From: Hyphomicrobiales bacterium
GTDB taxonomy: Bacteria > Pseudomonadota > Alphaproteobacteria > Rhizobiales > Rhizobiaceae
Length of the DNA stretch: 64,000 nt
Assembly: GCA_017305935.1 (NCBI GenBank)
Contig: JAFKJU010000011.1
Location: 183,575-247,574, forward strand
Direction: 5' to 3'
Shown here: positions 44,506 to 53,156 of the stretch, in pieces
How positions within the stretch are numbered: position 1 is the first letter of the stretch
How the letters are laid out: the number at the start of each line of letters is the position of its first letter
The notes under the pieces: generated by a model
What the model saw: the letters and a program-made list of their open reading frames with translations, nothing else
Databases searched by the model: none
What the model was told of the DNA's origin: nothing
Position numbers and translations under genes: made by a program

Positions 44506-45984
44506 ATGCAAGACAAGATCGATCATCTCCGCCAGCAGGCGGTTTCCCCGCAGGGCCTGTTCATCGACGGGCGCTGGCAGGAGGCGGCCGAGGGCCGCAC
44601 CATGGCGGTGGTCTCGCCCATCGACGGCAGGCATCTGACGACGCTCGCCGCCGCAAGTGCTGCCGATGTCGACCGCGCCGTCGCCGGCGCCCGCAACAGC
44701 TTCGAAAAGGGCATCTGGGCGAAAGCCGCGCCCGCCGAGCGCAAGAAGGTGCTGCTGAAGATCGCCGAGCTGATCGAAAAGCATGCGCTGGAACTCGCCG
44801 TTCTCGGCGTGCGCGACAACGGCACCGAAATTTCCATGGCGCTGAAGGCCGAGCCCGGCAGCGCCGCCGGCACCTTCCGTTATTATGCCGAGGCGATCGA
44901 CAAGGTCTATGGCGAGATCGCCCCAACCGCCGAGAACGTGCTCGGCCTTATCCACCGTGCCCCCGTCGGCGTCGTCGCCGCCATCGTGCCGTGGAACTTC
45001 CCGATGATGATCGGCGCCTGGAAGATTGCGCCAGCGCTCGCCGCCGGCAATTCCGTGGTGCTGAAGCCGGCCGAGGGCGCGTCGCTGACACTGCTGCGCC
45101 TTGCTGAACTCTGCGCCGAGGCCGGCCTGCCGGAAGGCGTGCTCAACGTCGTCACCGGCGAAGGCCGCGTCACCGGCGAGGCGCTCGGTCTCCACATGGA
45201 TATCGACGTGCTCGCCTTCACCGGCTCCGGCCCGGTCGGGCGCAAGCTGCTCGAATATTCGGCCCGCTCCAACCTCAAGCGCGTCTATCTGGAGCTTGGC
45301 GGCAAGTCGCCCAACATCGTCTTCGCCGATGCGCCCGACCTTGCCCAGGCGGCAAAGGTTTCCGCCTACGGCATCTTCCGCAATTCCGGCCAGGTCTGCG
45401 TCGCAGGCTCGCGCCTGCTGGTCGAGCGCGCCATCGCCGAGGAATTTTCCGAGAAGGTGGCGGCCATCGCCGCCGCGATGAACGTCGGCGATCCCCTGCA
45501 TCTCGCCACCGAAGCCGGCGCCATCTCTAGCGAAATCCAGCTGCAGAAGGATCTGGGCTTTGCCGAACAGGCGCTCTCCGAAGGCGCGAAACTGCGCACC
45601 GGTGGCACCCGCATCCTCGAAGAGACCGGCGGCTTCTACATGCAGCCGACCGTCTTCGACGTCACGCCTTCGATGACGCTGGCGCGCGAGGAAGTGTTCG
45701 GGCCGATCCTGTCGATCATTCCTTTCGACACGGAAGCGGATGCCCTTGGCATCGCCAATAGCAGCGAATACGGCCTTGCCTCCGCCGTCTGGACCGCCAA
45801 CCTGTCGCGGGCGCATCGCATGGTGCGCGGCATCCGCGCCGGCGTCGTGCATGTCAACACCTATGGCGGCGCCGACAACACCGTGCCCCTCGGCGGCGTC
45901 AAGCAATCCGGCAACGGCCACGACAAGTCCTTGCACGCGCTCGACAAATACGTCGACCTCAAGACCGCCTGGATTCAGCTCTGA
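44506..45984 (+). CDS. Aldehyde dehydrogenase, PuuC-like
   Basis: 492 residues. The catalytic Cys is in NSGQVCVAGSRLLVE (about residue 300), the Glu in YLELGGKSPNIVF and the Asn in VPWNFPMMI. The YYAEAIDKVYGEIAP segment and the C-terminal KQSGNGHDKSLHALDKY are strongly like gamma-glutamyl-gamma-aminobutyraldehyde dehydrogenase (PuuC) and other amino-aldehyde dehydrogenases. It would oxidise an amino-aldehyde, such as one released by the divergent PLP enzymes. It lies between the permease and the amidohydrolase genes, each side bordered by a G+C-rich hairpin. Confidence 0.88.
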   Translation: MQDKIDHLRQQAVSPQGLFIDGRWQEAAEGRTMAVVSPIDGRHLTTLAAASAADVDRAVAGARNSFEKGIWAKAAPAERKKVLLKIAELIEKHALELAVLGVRDNGTEISMALKAEPGSAAGTFRYYAEAIDKVYGEIAPTAENVLGLIHRAPVGVVAAIVPWNFPMMIGAWKIAPALAAGNSVVLKPAEGASLTLLRLAELCAEAGLPEGVLNVVTGEGRVTGEALGLHMDIDVLAFTGSGPVGRKLLEYSARSNLKRVYLELGGKSPNIVFADAPDLAQAAKVSAYGIFRNSGQVCVAGSRLLVERAIAEEFSEKVAAIAAAMNVGDPLHLATEAGAISSEIQLQKDLGFAEQALSEGAKLRTGGTRILEETGGFYMQPTVFDVTPSMTLAREEVFGPILSIIPFDTEADALGIANSSEYGLASAVWTANLSRAHRMVRGIRAGVVHVNTYGGADNTVPLGGVKQSGNGHDKSLHALDKYVDLKTAWIQL

Positions 45985-45997
45985 GGCATCGCCCCGC

Positions 45998-46028
45998 CCG
46001 GCGGGTGGCCGCAAAGGCCGCCCACCGG
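45998..46028 (+). repeat. Intercistronic hairpin without T-run (after PuuC-like ALDH)
   Basis: Near-complementary arms of 13 nt (one mismatch, one G-T wobble) around a GCAAA loop; no T-run follows. It separates the aldehyde dehydrogenase from the next promoter region. Confidence 0.5.
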
Positions 46029-46054
46029 TCACTGCGGATCGGATCAAAAAATAT

Positions 46055-46076
46055 TTAACGTGTGAATTATATTGAC
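46055..46076 (+). promoter_or_regulatory. Shared promoter element, copy 3 (amidohydrolase)
   Basis: Exact match to TTAAC-N4-GAATTA-N2-TTGAC, 72 bp upstream of the likely start codon. The candidate -10 17 bp beyond TTGACA is CAATCT. Confidence 0.65.
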
Positions 46077-46114
46077 ACCGGCCCGCACCTGCGGCAATCT
46101 GATATTGAATAATA

Positions 46115-46131
46115 GGTTCAAATAATGAACC
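46115..46131. promoter_or_regulatory. Candidate IclR operator 2
   Basis: Perfect inverted repeat GGTTCA-N5-TGAACC, 43 bp from the TTGACA start of the adjacent promoter element; the same geometry as before the permease gene (44 bp). It contains an ATG that is unlikely to be used for translation. Confidence 0.7.
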
Positions 46132-46148
46132 ATAACGGGAACGACATC

Positions 46149-47807
46149 ATGACGACTGCGCCACGCGCCGATCTCATCCTCACCCATGGCCGCATTTACA
46201 CGGTCGATCCGAACAATTCCTGGGCCGAAGCCGTAGCCATATCGGGCGGACGCATTCTCGCCGTCGGCGGCGCCGCCGAGATCGAAGCCTACAGGGGCGA
46301 AGGCACCGAGGTCGTCGATCTCGCGGGACGCATGGCCATGCCCGGCTTCGTCGACATCCACAACCACATCATGATGGGCGGCCAGGCCGACCTGTTCGAG
46401 ACCCAGATCGCCGCCGGCGCCTCGGTCGACGACATCTGCGCCCATGTGCGCCGGCAGGCGGAAGCCGCAGGCCCCGGCCAGTGGATCGTCGCCAACCAGT
46501 GGGGCGCCGACATGATCACGGCGCTGAACAGCGAGGCGTCGCTTGCCAAGCTCGATGCCGCCGGCCTCGGCCATCCGGTACTGCTGCGCGACGAGACCAT
46601 GCACAATCGCTGGGTCAACAGCGAGGCGATGCGCCTGTCCGGCATTTCCGACAACCAGCCCGATCCGCCGGCCGGCGCCTTCGGCCGCGACCCGGCGACC
46701 GGCCGCCTGACCGGCCTGCTGATCGAATCCGCCGCCGGCATCGTCGAGCGCGTCGCCGCCGACCACTTCACCGAAGCGATGGGCGAAGCCGCCGTCGCCC
46801 GCGCCGTCGAGATCGTCAATTCCTACGGCGTTACCGCCTTCCAGGACGCCGCCTCGGTGCTGCCGATCCTCAAGGCCCTGACCGGCCTCGACGCCAAGGG
46901 CGAGCTGACCGCCTGGGCCGTCACCTCGCTGCCGCTGATCGAGCCCTCCTTCATGTTCGGCCTTTCCGGTGACGAGTTGCTGGCGCTGCGCGACGACTAT
47001 CGCACCCGCCACGTCCATCCGAACTACACGAAAATCTTCCTCGACGGCGTTCCGGGTGCGCGCACCGGCGCCTTCCACGACGCCTATGTCGACGATGCGG
47101 CCCATCCGCACGGCTATCGCGGCGAAGTGCTGGTCACCTATCCCGATCTCGTCAAATATGTCGACAAGTCGGAAAAGCTCGGCATGGGCCTGAAGATCCA
47201 TTGCGCCGGCGATTATGCCGTCACCGAGATGCTCGACGCCGTCGAGGCGGTGCGCCATTTCAACGGCCCGACCAAGGTTCTGCACCACATCGCCCATGCC
47301 AGCTATATCCGCCATGAGGATGTCGCGCGCTTCGCGCCCCTCGGCGTGGTCGCCGATCTCTGCCCGATGATCTGGTATCCGACGACCTTCCTCGAAGGCC
47401 ACAAGGAAGCCATGGGCGAGGAACGCGCCACCCGCTTCTGGCCGATTGCCGACCTTCAGAAGACGGGCGCATTGCTGGCCGGCGGCTCGGACTGGCCGGT
47501 CATCCCCGTGCCCGATCCGTTGACCGGCATCGAGGGCATGGTGACCCGCCAGAACCCGTCCGGCGCTTTCCCCGGCGTTTCGCTGTGGGCCGAGCAGGCC
47601 ATCGATCTGGCCACCGCCATCCGCATCTTCACGCTCAATTCGGCCATCGCCATGGGCATTTCGCAGGAAACCGGCTCGATCGAGCCCGGCAAGTCGGCGG
47701 ATATCATCGTCCTCGACCAGAATGTTTTCGACGTGCCGGCGAACCGCATCGCGGCCACCAAGGTCGTGACGACATATTTCGAAGGCCGCGCCGTTTATCG
47801 GCGCTAA
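46149..47807 (+). CDS. Metal-dependent amidohydrolase (YtcJ-like, amidohydrolase family 3)
   Basis: 552 residues from the ATG at 46149; an ATG at 46125 lies inside the palindromic operator and is less likely. The two-part composite fold starts with GRIYTVDPNNSWAEAVAI. Metal ligands are visible: HxH in VDIHNHI, His in LKIHCAGDYAV, His in HHIAHAS and Asp in GGSDWPV. The C-terminal beta-sandwich has GSIEPGKSADIIVLD. Members hydrolyse amides or cyclic ureides; the substrate is unknown but probably linked to the following ABC importer. It has its own promoter with a candidate IclR operator. Confidence 0.88.
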   Translation: MTTAPRADLILTHGRIYTVDPNNSWAEAVAISGGRILAVGGAAEIEAYRGEGTEVVDLAGRMAMPGFVDIHNHIMMGGQADLFETQIAAGASVDDICAHVRRQAEAAGPGQWIVANQWGADMITALNSEASLAKLDAAGLGHPVLLRDETMHNRWVNSEAMRLSGISDNQPDPPAGAFGRDPATGRLTGLLIESAAGIVERVAADHFTEAMGEAAVARAVEIVNSYGVTAFQDAASVLPILKALTGLDAKGELTAWAVTSLPLIEPSFMFGLSGDELLALRDDYRTRHVHPNYTKIFLDGVPGARTGAFHDAYVDDAAHPHGYRGEVLVTYPDLVKYVDKSEKLGMGLKIHCAGDYAVTEMLDAVEAVRHFNGPTKVLHHIAHASYIRHEDVARFAPLGVVADLCPMIWYPTTFLEGHKEAMGEERATRFWPIADLQKTGALLAGGSDWPVIPVPDPLTGIEGMVTRQNPSGAFPGVSLWAEQAIDLATAIRIFTLNSAIAMGISQETGSIEPGKSADIIVLDQNVFDVPANRIAATKVVTTYFEGRAVYRR

Positions 47808-47866
47808 CGTCTTCAGGGGAGAACGCCTGCGGCAGCAGCCAAGGGTAAACAGGGAAAGGGAGCAGC

Positions 47867-49051
47867 ATGACATCCACCAGAACCATTTTCCTCGCCTCCG
47901 CGGCGACGGCGCTCGGCCTCTTCGCCGCCAACGCCTCGGCTGAGGCCGCGCCGACCTGCGCGAACGGCCCGATCCAGATCGGCGCCGTCTCCACCGTCAC
48001 CGGCGTCTCGGACTTCTCCGACGCGCCCAAGGCGACCGGCGCCGTCTTCAAGCAGCTCAACGATGCCGGCGGCATCAATGGCTGCAAGATCGAATTCACG
48101 CTCGCCGACGACAAGGGCGACCCGCAGGTCGCAGCCCAAGCCGCCCGCGACCTGATCGACAACAAGGGCGTCGTGGCGCTCGCCGGTGGCGCCAGCCTGC
48201 TCGATTGCGCCGTCAACGCCGCCACCTACAGCCGCAACGACGTCATGGCCGTGCAGGGCGTCGGCGTCGATCCGCTCTGCTTCAACGCGCCGAGCGTCGC
48301 CCCGGTCAATGTCGGCCCCTATACGCTCAGCACCGCCGTCCTCGACTATGCGACAAAGGATCTCGGCGCCAAGAAGCTCTGCGCCTTCTTCATCATCATC
48401 GGCGGCACGCAGGAGGCCTATTCCGCCGCCGTCGCCCGCTGGGAAAAGATGAGCGGCAACAAGATCACCCTGATCGACATGACGCTGCCGCCGCAGGGCG
48501 ACCTGACGCCTTACGTCATCAAGGCCCGCGATGCCGGCTGCGACGCGGTCATGACCAACCAGGTCGAGCCGGGCGTCGTGCAGTGGGTCAAGACGGCCGA
48601 TGCCCAGAAGGTCAGCGGCATCAACTGGCTGTTCCTCGCCCCGGGCTACACCGACGGCGTCGCCAAGGCGCTGGCCGACAGCAAGCAGCCGGTCTATGTC
48701 GGCACCGAATGGGAGCCCTACACCGAGACCGGCAGCGAAGCCAATGCCGACTGGATCAAGACTATGGATGCGGCCGGCCTCGCCAAGACCGCCTTCTCGC
48801 AGGGCGGCTATCTCGCCGCCAAGGTGCTGATCGACACCATCTCCGGCATCGACGGTGAAGTCACCCGCGAAGCGGTGACCGCCGCGCTGAAGGAAGGCAA
48901 GGAACTCAAGTACCCGATGGCCGGCAGCACCTATGTCTTCGGCGACGCCAAGGCGCACTCGCCGATGCAGGCCACCAAGGTCATGCAGCTCGTCGACGGC
49001 AAGTGGACGGTCAAGACCAAGGACTGGTTCGTCCTGCCCAAGGCTGAGTAA
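47867..49051 (+). CDS. ABC transporter substrate-binding protein, branched-chain amino acid type
   Basis: 394 residues with a signal peptide ending near ANASAEA. Periplasmic binding protein of the LivJ/LivK superfamily: IQIGAVSTVTGVSDFSD, the DAGGINGCKIEFTLADD motif and ARDLIDNKGVVALAGG. Such proteins capture amino acids, amides, urea or aromatic acids. It lies 59 bp after the amidohydrolase gene and is followed by a stable hairpin and then the permease genes, the usual way to keep binding protein in excess. Confidence 0.9.
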   Translation: MTSTRTIFLASAATALGLFAANASAEAAPTCANGPIQIGAVSTVTGVSDFSDAPKATGAVFKQLNDAGGINGCKIEFTLADDKGDPQVAAQAARDLIDNKGVVALAGGASLLDCAVNAATYSRNDVMAVQGVGVDPLCFNAPSVAPVNVGPYTLSTAVLDYATKDLGAKKLCAFFIIIGGTQEAYSAAVARWEKMSGNKITLIDMTLPPQGDLTPYVIKARDAGCDAVMTNQVEPGVVQWVKTADAQKVSGINWLFLAPGYTDGVAKALADSKQPVYVGTEWEPYTETGSEANADWIKTMDAAGLAKTAFSQGGYLAAKVLIDTISGIDGEVTREAVTAALKEGKELKYPMAGSTYVFGDAKAHSPMQATKVMQLVDGKWTVKTKDWFVLPKAE

Positions 49052-49064
49052 CATCCTTCGAGAC

Positions 49065-49090
49065 GGCCTGCCCCGCAAGCGGGGCGGGCC
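49065..49090 (+). repeat. Hairpin after the binding-protein gene
   Basis: A 12-bp stem, GGCCTGCCCCGC against GCGGGGCGGGCC (one wobble), with a two-base AA loop region and no T-run. It begins 14 bp after the stop; likely protects the upstream mRNA from 3' decay. Confidence 0.65.
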
Positions 49091-49219
49091 AACACGGCTG
49101 CGGAACCGTTCCAGCGCCGATTTTTCCGACCCCTTGGCCGCGCCCGGAGGAGGGCCGCCCCAAGGGAAGCGACCGAAGACAGGATGCGCCGCTTGCGCAT
49201 CGGCCCCGGAGTTCCGGAC

Positions 49220-50089
49220 ATGAATTCTCTCTTTACGGCTGCCGTCGCCGGGCTATCGGCCGGCGGTGCTTACGCCATACTCGGCGTCTGCGCCATCTTC
49301 ACCTATCGGCTGGTCGCCGTGGTGAACTTCACCGGGGCCGCCATCGGCGCCATCGGAACCTTCGTCATGGTGACCTTCGTCGAGCTTGGCATGCCGCTGC
49401 TGCCGGCCGTGCTGCTCGGCGTCGCCGCAGGCGCGCTCGCCGGCGTGCTGATCGGCCTGGTCATGACCACCTGGTTCGCCAACACCAACGCCTCGACCAA
49501 GGCGGCGGTGACGGCGGCATTGCTGGTCGGCATCATTGCCGTCGGCCTGCGCCTGACCGGCGGCCAGCACCCGCATTATTTTCCCGAGGTCATTCCCGGC
49601 TCCGCCTTCCGCCTCGCCGGCGTCGAGGTCACCTGGGCGGCGGTGACGACACTCATCCTGTCGGTCGCCTTCACGGTGCTGACCGAGCAGTTCCTCGCCC
49701 GCACCCGCACCGGCCTGCAGCTTCGCGCTTTGTCGCAGCGGCCGATGGCGGCCGAGCTGATCGGCATCCGCGTGCGCCTGCTGGCGCTCGGCGTCTGGGC
49801 GGTCACCGGCGCCGTCACCTCCTTCGCGCTGATGATCATCGCGCCGTTGCGCTCGCCGGACTTTTCGTCGCTCAGCCTGCTGGTCGTGCCGGCGCTGGCC
49901 GCCGCCCTGATCGGCGCTTTCTCCAGTTTTCGCGCCGCGCTGATCGGCGGCGTGATGATCGGCCTTCTCGAAGGCGGCGTCAGCGCCATCGATGCCGTCA
50001 GCCAGTACCGCAGCACCGTACCTTTCCTTGTCATTCTTGCCGTCCTGTTGTGGTCGCAAAGAGGAGCCCGCTGGGATGAAGCACGCTAG
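49220..50089 (+). CDS. Branched-chain-type ABC transporter permease (LivH-like)
   Basis: 289 residues from the ATG at 49220, 8 bp after GGAG. About eight hydrophobic spans; the AVAGLSAGGAYAILGVCAIFTY start and the RTRTGLQLRALSQRPMAAEL cytoplasmic loop (contact with the ATPase) are characteristic of LivH. It forms the membrane channel with the LivM part of the next protein. Its 3' end overlaps the next start by 14 bp. Confidence 0.9.
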   Translation: MNSLFTAAVAGLSAGGAYAILGVCAIFTYRLVAVVNFTGAAIGAIGTFVMVTFVELGMPLLPAVLLGVAAGALAGVLIGLVMTTWFANTNASTKAAVTAALLVGIIAVGLRLTGGQHPHYFPEVIPGSAFRLAGVEVTWAAVTTLILSVAFTVLTEQFLARTRTGLQLRALSQRPMAAELIGIRVRLLALGVWAVTGAVTSFALMIIAPLRSPDFSSLSLLVVPALAAALIGAFSSFRAALIGGVMIGLLEGGVSAIDAVSQYRSTVPFLVILAVLLWSQRGARWDEAR

Positions 50090-51788
50090 TTTCCGCGCCG
50101 CCGTCACTACCGCCCTGTCGCTTGCCGTTCTCGGCGCCATCATCCTGCTCCTACTGCCGAAATACTGGGTCTTCCTGCTGACCGCCGTCTTCATCGTCGG
50201 CATCGCGCTGCAGAGCCTCGGCCTCGTCACCGGCCGCACCGGCATGATCTCGCTCTGCCAGATGTCGTTTGCCGGCGTCGGCGCCTGGGTGACGGGTTAT
50301 CTCAACCTGATCGAGGCGCCGGGCGGGCTTGCCGTCTGGATGCTGGTCGGCGGGCTCGCCGCCGTGCCGGTCGGCGTCGCCATCGGCCTGCCGGCGCTGC
50401 GCCTGCGCGGCATCAACCTCGCCATCGTCACACTTGGTTTTGCTGCTGCCTTCGACACGGTGCTGGCGACCATCACCTTCCCCGGCCAGACGAGCTTCAC
50501 CCAGGTCGCCCGCCCGGATGCCTTCGTCACCGACCGCGGCTATTTCCTCTTCGTGCTGCTGGTCTACGGCATCATCGCCGTGGCGCTGGAATTCGTCAGC
50601 CGCTCGCGGCTCGGCGCCTCCTGGCTGGCGGTGCGCCATTCCGAACGCGCCGCCGCCGCCAACGGCATCTCCATCCCGCGCGCCAAACTCAGCGCCTTTG
50701 CGATCAGCGCTTTCATCTCCGGCGTTTCCGGCGGGTTGCTGGCCGGTTATCTCGGCACCCTGGTCTCCGAGAACTTCTCGATGATGCAGTCGCTCGCCTT
50801 GTTCGCCGTCGCCACCATGGCCGGCGCGCATTTCACCCTCGGCGCCATTGCCGGCGGCATGATGATCGTGCTGTTCCCGGAACTCCTGCGCCGGCTGAAC
50901 CTGCCGCAGGACGTCGGCAACGTCTTCTTCGCCGTCGGCGCGGTGCAGGCCCTCTCGAGCGGCGAGACCATCGCCGAGACCTGGACGCGGCTGGCCCGCA
51001 AGCTCGGCCCGAAGCGCAAGGTGGAAGCCGCCGTCGCCGCCGGTGCCTTGCCGGAAAAGACCGCCCATCCCGCTGGCATCGCGCTGGAAGTGCGCGACGT
51101 CACCGTCCGCTACGGCGCGGTGACCGCCCTTTCGGGGGTCAACCTGACGGTGCCGGCCGGCACGGTCGTCGGCCTGGTCGGCCCGAACGGCGCCGGCAAG
51201 TCGACACTGGTCGATGCCATCGCCGGCTTCCTCTATCGTTATGACGGCTCCATCCTGCTGAACGGCAAGCCGCTCGAAGGCCTGTCGGCGACGTCGCGCG
51301 CCAATATCGGCATCCGCCGCACCTGGCAGACGACCCGCATCGCGCCGGAACTGCGCGTCGGTGAATATATCCGCCTGGCCAGCGGCCCGATCAGCGCCAC
51401 CGAGCTGGAAAGCCTGCTCGCCTGGTTCGGCTGCCCCGGCCCGGATACGCCGATCGGCACTGTCGACGTCGGCACGCGCCGCCTGCTCGACGTCGCCGGC
51501 GCGGTCGCTTCCCGTGCGCCCGTCATCCTGCTCGACGAGCCGGCCGCCGGCGTTTCCTATGACGAGGCGCTGAAGCTCGGCGAACGCATCGCCGCCATCC
51601 CCGCGACCTTCGGCAGCGCCGTGCTGCTGATCGAGCACGACATGGACCTCGTCCGCCGCGCCTGCTCGGCGATCACCGTGTTCGATTTCGGACGCGTCAT
51701 CGCCTCCGGCGCGCCGGCCGAAGTGCTGAACATGCCGGTCGTGCAAAAGGCCTATATGGGCATCGAATTCGAGGAGGCAGCGGAATGA
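50076..51788 (+). CDS. Fused LivM permease-LivG ATPase of an ABC importer
   Basis: 570 residues from the ATG at 50076. Residues 1 to about 320 are a LivM-like permease (GRTGMISLCQMSFAGVGAW, SWLAVRHSERAAAANGI). After a charged linker the remainder is an ABC ATPase: Walker A GLVGPNGAGKSTL, Q-loop RRTWQTTRI, Walker B VILLDEPAAGV and switch His in LLIEHDMDL. The ABC signature LSGGQ is not present; the corresponding place reads VDVGTRRLLDVA, more degenerate than ordinary LivG. The ATPase is compact, about 225 residues. The stop overlaps the next start as ATGA. Confidence 0.9.
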   Translation: MKHASFRAAVTTALSLAVLGAIILLLLPKYWVFLLTAVFIVGIALQSLGLVTGRTGMISLCQMSFAGVGAWVTGYLNLIEAPGGLAVWMLVGGLAAVPVGVAIGLPALRLRGINLAIVTLGFAAAFDTVLATITFPGQTSFTQVARPDAFVTDRGYFLFVLLVYGIIAVALEFVSRSRLGASWLAVRHSERAAAANGISIPRAKLSAFAISAFISGVSGGLLAGYLGTLVSENFSMMQSLALFAVATMAGAHFTLGAIAGGMMIVLFPELLRRLNLPQDVGNVFFAVGAVQALSSGETIAETWTRLARKLGPKRKVEAAVAAGALPEKTAHPAGIALEVRDVTVRYGAVTALSGVNLTVPAGTVVGLVGPNGAGKSTLVDAIAGFLYRYDGSILLNGKPLEGLSATSRANIGIRRTWQTTRIAPELRVGEYIRLASGPISATELESLLAWFGCPGPDTPIGTVDVGTRRLLDVAGAVASRAPVILLDEPAAGVSYDEALKLGERIAAIPATFGSAVLLIEHDMDLVRRACSAITVFDFGRVIASGAPAEVLNMPVVQKAYMGIEFEEAAE

Positions 51789-52486
51789 CCACGTTTTCGA
51801 TCAAGGGCCTGCAGGTCGACCGCGCCAGCATCCCCGTCATTCGCGGCATCGACGTCGAGGCCAAGGGCGGCGAGATCAGCGTGCTGCTCGGCTCCAACGG
51901 CGCCGGCAAGACCACCTTCCTGGAAAGCCTGTCGGGCATCATTCCCGCCCGCGCCGGCTCGATCGGCCTCGACGGCACGGAACTGACCAAGCTGCGCGCC
52001 GGCGCCCGCGCCAAGGCGGGGCTGAGCCATGTCGAGCAGGGCCGCACTGTCTTTTCCGAGATGACGACGGAAGAAAACCTCAAGGTCGCGCTGCATCCCG
52101 ATGCCGACCTGAAAGAGGCCTACGACCTGTTTCCCGAGCTTTTGCAGCGCCGCGACGTCAAGGCCGGCATGCTCTCGGGTGGCGAGCAGCAGATGGTGGT
52201 CATCGCAAGGTCCATCGTCAACCGGCCGCGCGTCATCCTGATCGACGAAATGTCCTCCGGCCTCGCCCCTGTCATCGTCAACCGCCTGATGCGGGCGGTG
52301 CGCCAGCTTGCCGACGACGGCATGGCGGTGGTGCTGGTGGAGCAGTTCGCGGCGCTCGCGCTCGCCATCGGCAACCGCGCCTATGTGCTGCGCCGCGGCC
52401 AGATCGTCTATGACGGCGGCTGCGAGGCGCTCGCCCGCGATCCCGCCCATCTGCACAAGCTCTATCTCGGCGCCGCCGCCGCGTAA
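51785..52486 (+). CDS. Branched-chain-type ABC transporter ATP-binding protein (LivF-like)
   Basis: 233 residues. Walker A is LLGSNGAGKTTF, the signature is intact (MLSGGEQQMVVIAR), Walker B is VILIDEMSSGL, and the switch His position is replaced by Gln in VVLVEQFAAL, as usual for LivF. It pairs with the ATPase half of the preceding fusion protein, so one consensus and one degenerate composite site would form. Last gene of the transporter operon. Confidence 0.92.
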   Translation: MTTFSIKGLQVDRASIPVIRGIDVEAKGGEISVLLGSNGAGKTTFLESLSGIIPARAGSIGLDGTELTKLRAGARAKAGLSHVEQGRTVFSEMTTEENLKVALHPDADLKEAYDLFPELLQRRDVKAGMLSGGEQQMVVIARSIVNRPRVILIDEMSSGLAPVIVNRLMRAVRQLADDGMAVVLVEQFAALALAIGNRAYVLRRGQIVYDGGCEALARDPAHLHKLYLGAAAA

Positions 52487-52497
52487 AAAGGAAAACT

Positions 52498-52533
52498 CAG
52501 GAGGCGGCGTCACTATGATGGCGCCGCCTCCTG
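52498..52533 (+). repeat. Hairpin after the transporter operon
   Basis: CAGGAGGCGGCG and its exact complement, separated by about 12 bases. No T-run follows, so termination by this hairpin alone is uncertain; it begins 12 bp after the livF-like stop. Confidence 0.6.
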
Positions 52534-52606
52534 AAAGACGGCTGCACAGCACCTATCTGTAGCCCGGCCTCATGGCCGCGCCGTCTTTCATCCAGAGGGT
52601 TTTCCC

Positions 52607-53113
52607 ATGTCGATCTCCGCCTATGACCTCTCCATCCCAACCTTCCAGCGCGGCTTTGCCGTGCTTTCCAAACTGCTCGACAAGGCCGAGGCCTTGGCGG
52701 ACGAGAAGAAATTCAAGCCGGAAGTGCTGGTCAATGCGCGGCTGGCACCGGACATGCTGTCGCTCGCCGGCCAGATCCAGCGCCTCAGCGATACCGCCAA
52801 GGGTGCGGCCGCCCGCCTGACCGGCACCGAAGCCCCGAGCTTTCCCGACGACGAGGTGACGCTGGCCGACCTGCGCGCCCGCATCGACAAGACCACGGCC
52901 TATCTCGCCTCCGTGCCGGAATCCGCCTATGCCGGCGCCGAGGAACGCGACGTGGTGCTGAAGACGCGCCAGCAAGAGGTTCATTTCACCGGCAAGGATT
53001 ATTTGCTGACCTACGCCATCCCGAATTTCTACTTCCACCTGACGACCGCCTACGCCATCCTGCGCCACAACGGCGTCGCCGTCGGCAAGCTGGACTTCTT
53101 GGGCCGTACCTGA
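52607..53113 (+). CDS. DUF1993 family protein
   Basis: 168 residues, the normal length of DUF1993, a family with a DinB-like four-helix bundle. Recognisable segments are PTFQRGFAVLSKLLDKAEA, LAPDMLSLAGQIQRLSD and YLLTYAIPNFYFHLTTAYAI, ending in a conserved LRHNGVAVGKLDFLG. No biochemical function is established for the family. It stands alone, closed by a terminator. Confidence 0.85.
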   Translation: MSISAYDLSIPTFQRGFAVLSKLLDKAEALADEKKFKPEVLVNARLAPDMLSLAGQIQRLSDTAKGAAARLTGTEAPSFPDDEVTLADLRARIDKTTAYLASVPESAYAGAEERDVVLKTRQQEVHFTGKDYLLTYAIPNFYFHLTTAYAILRHNGVAVGKLDFLGRT

Positions 53114-53123
53114 GCCAATACGG

Positions 53124-53156
53124 AAAAGGCCGCATCGTTTCCGATGCGGTCTTTTT
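53124..53156 (+). terminator. Intrinsic terminator of the DUF1993 gene
   Basis: AAAAGGCCGCATCG and CGATGCGGTCTTTTT form a strong stem (one mismatch) around a TTTC loop, ending in five T residues. It begins 10 bp after the stop and reaches the end of the convergent gene; its A-rich left arm may serve that gene too. Confidence 0.88.

Noticed and set aside
46125..46148. Upstream ATG for the amidohydrolase
   Set aside because: It lies within the palindromic operator and has no ribosome-binding site; the ATG at 46149 fits the family start better.
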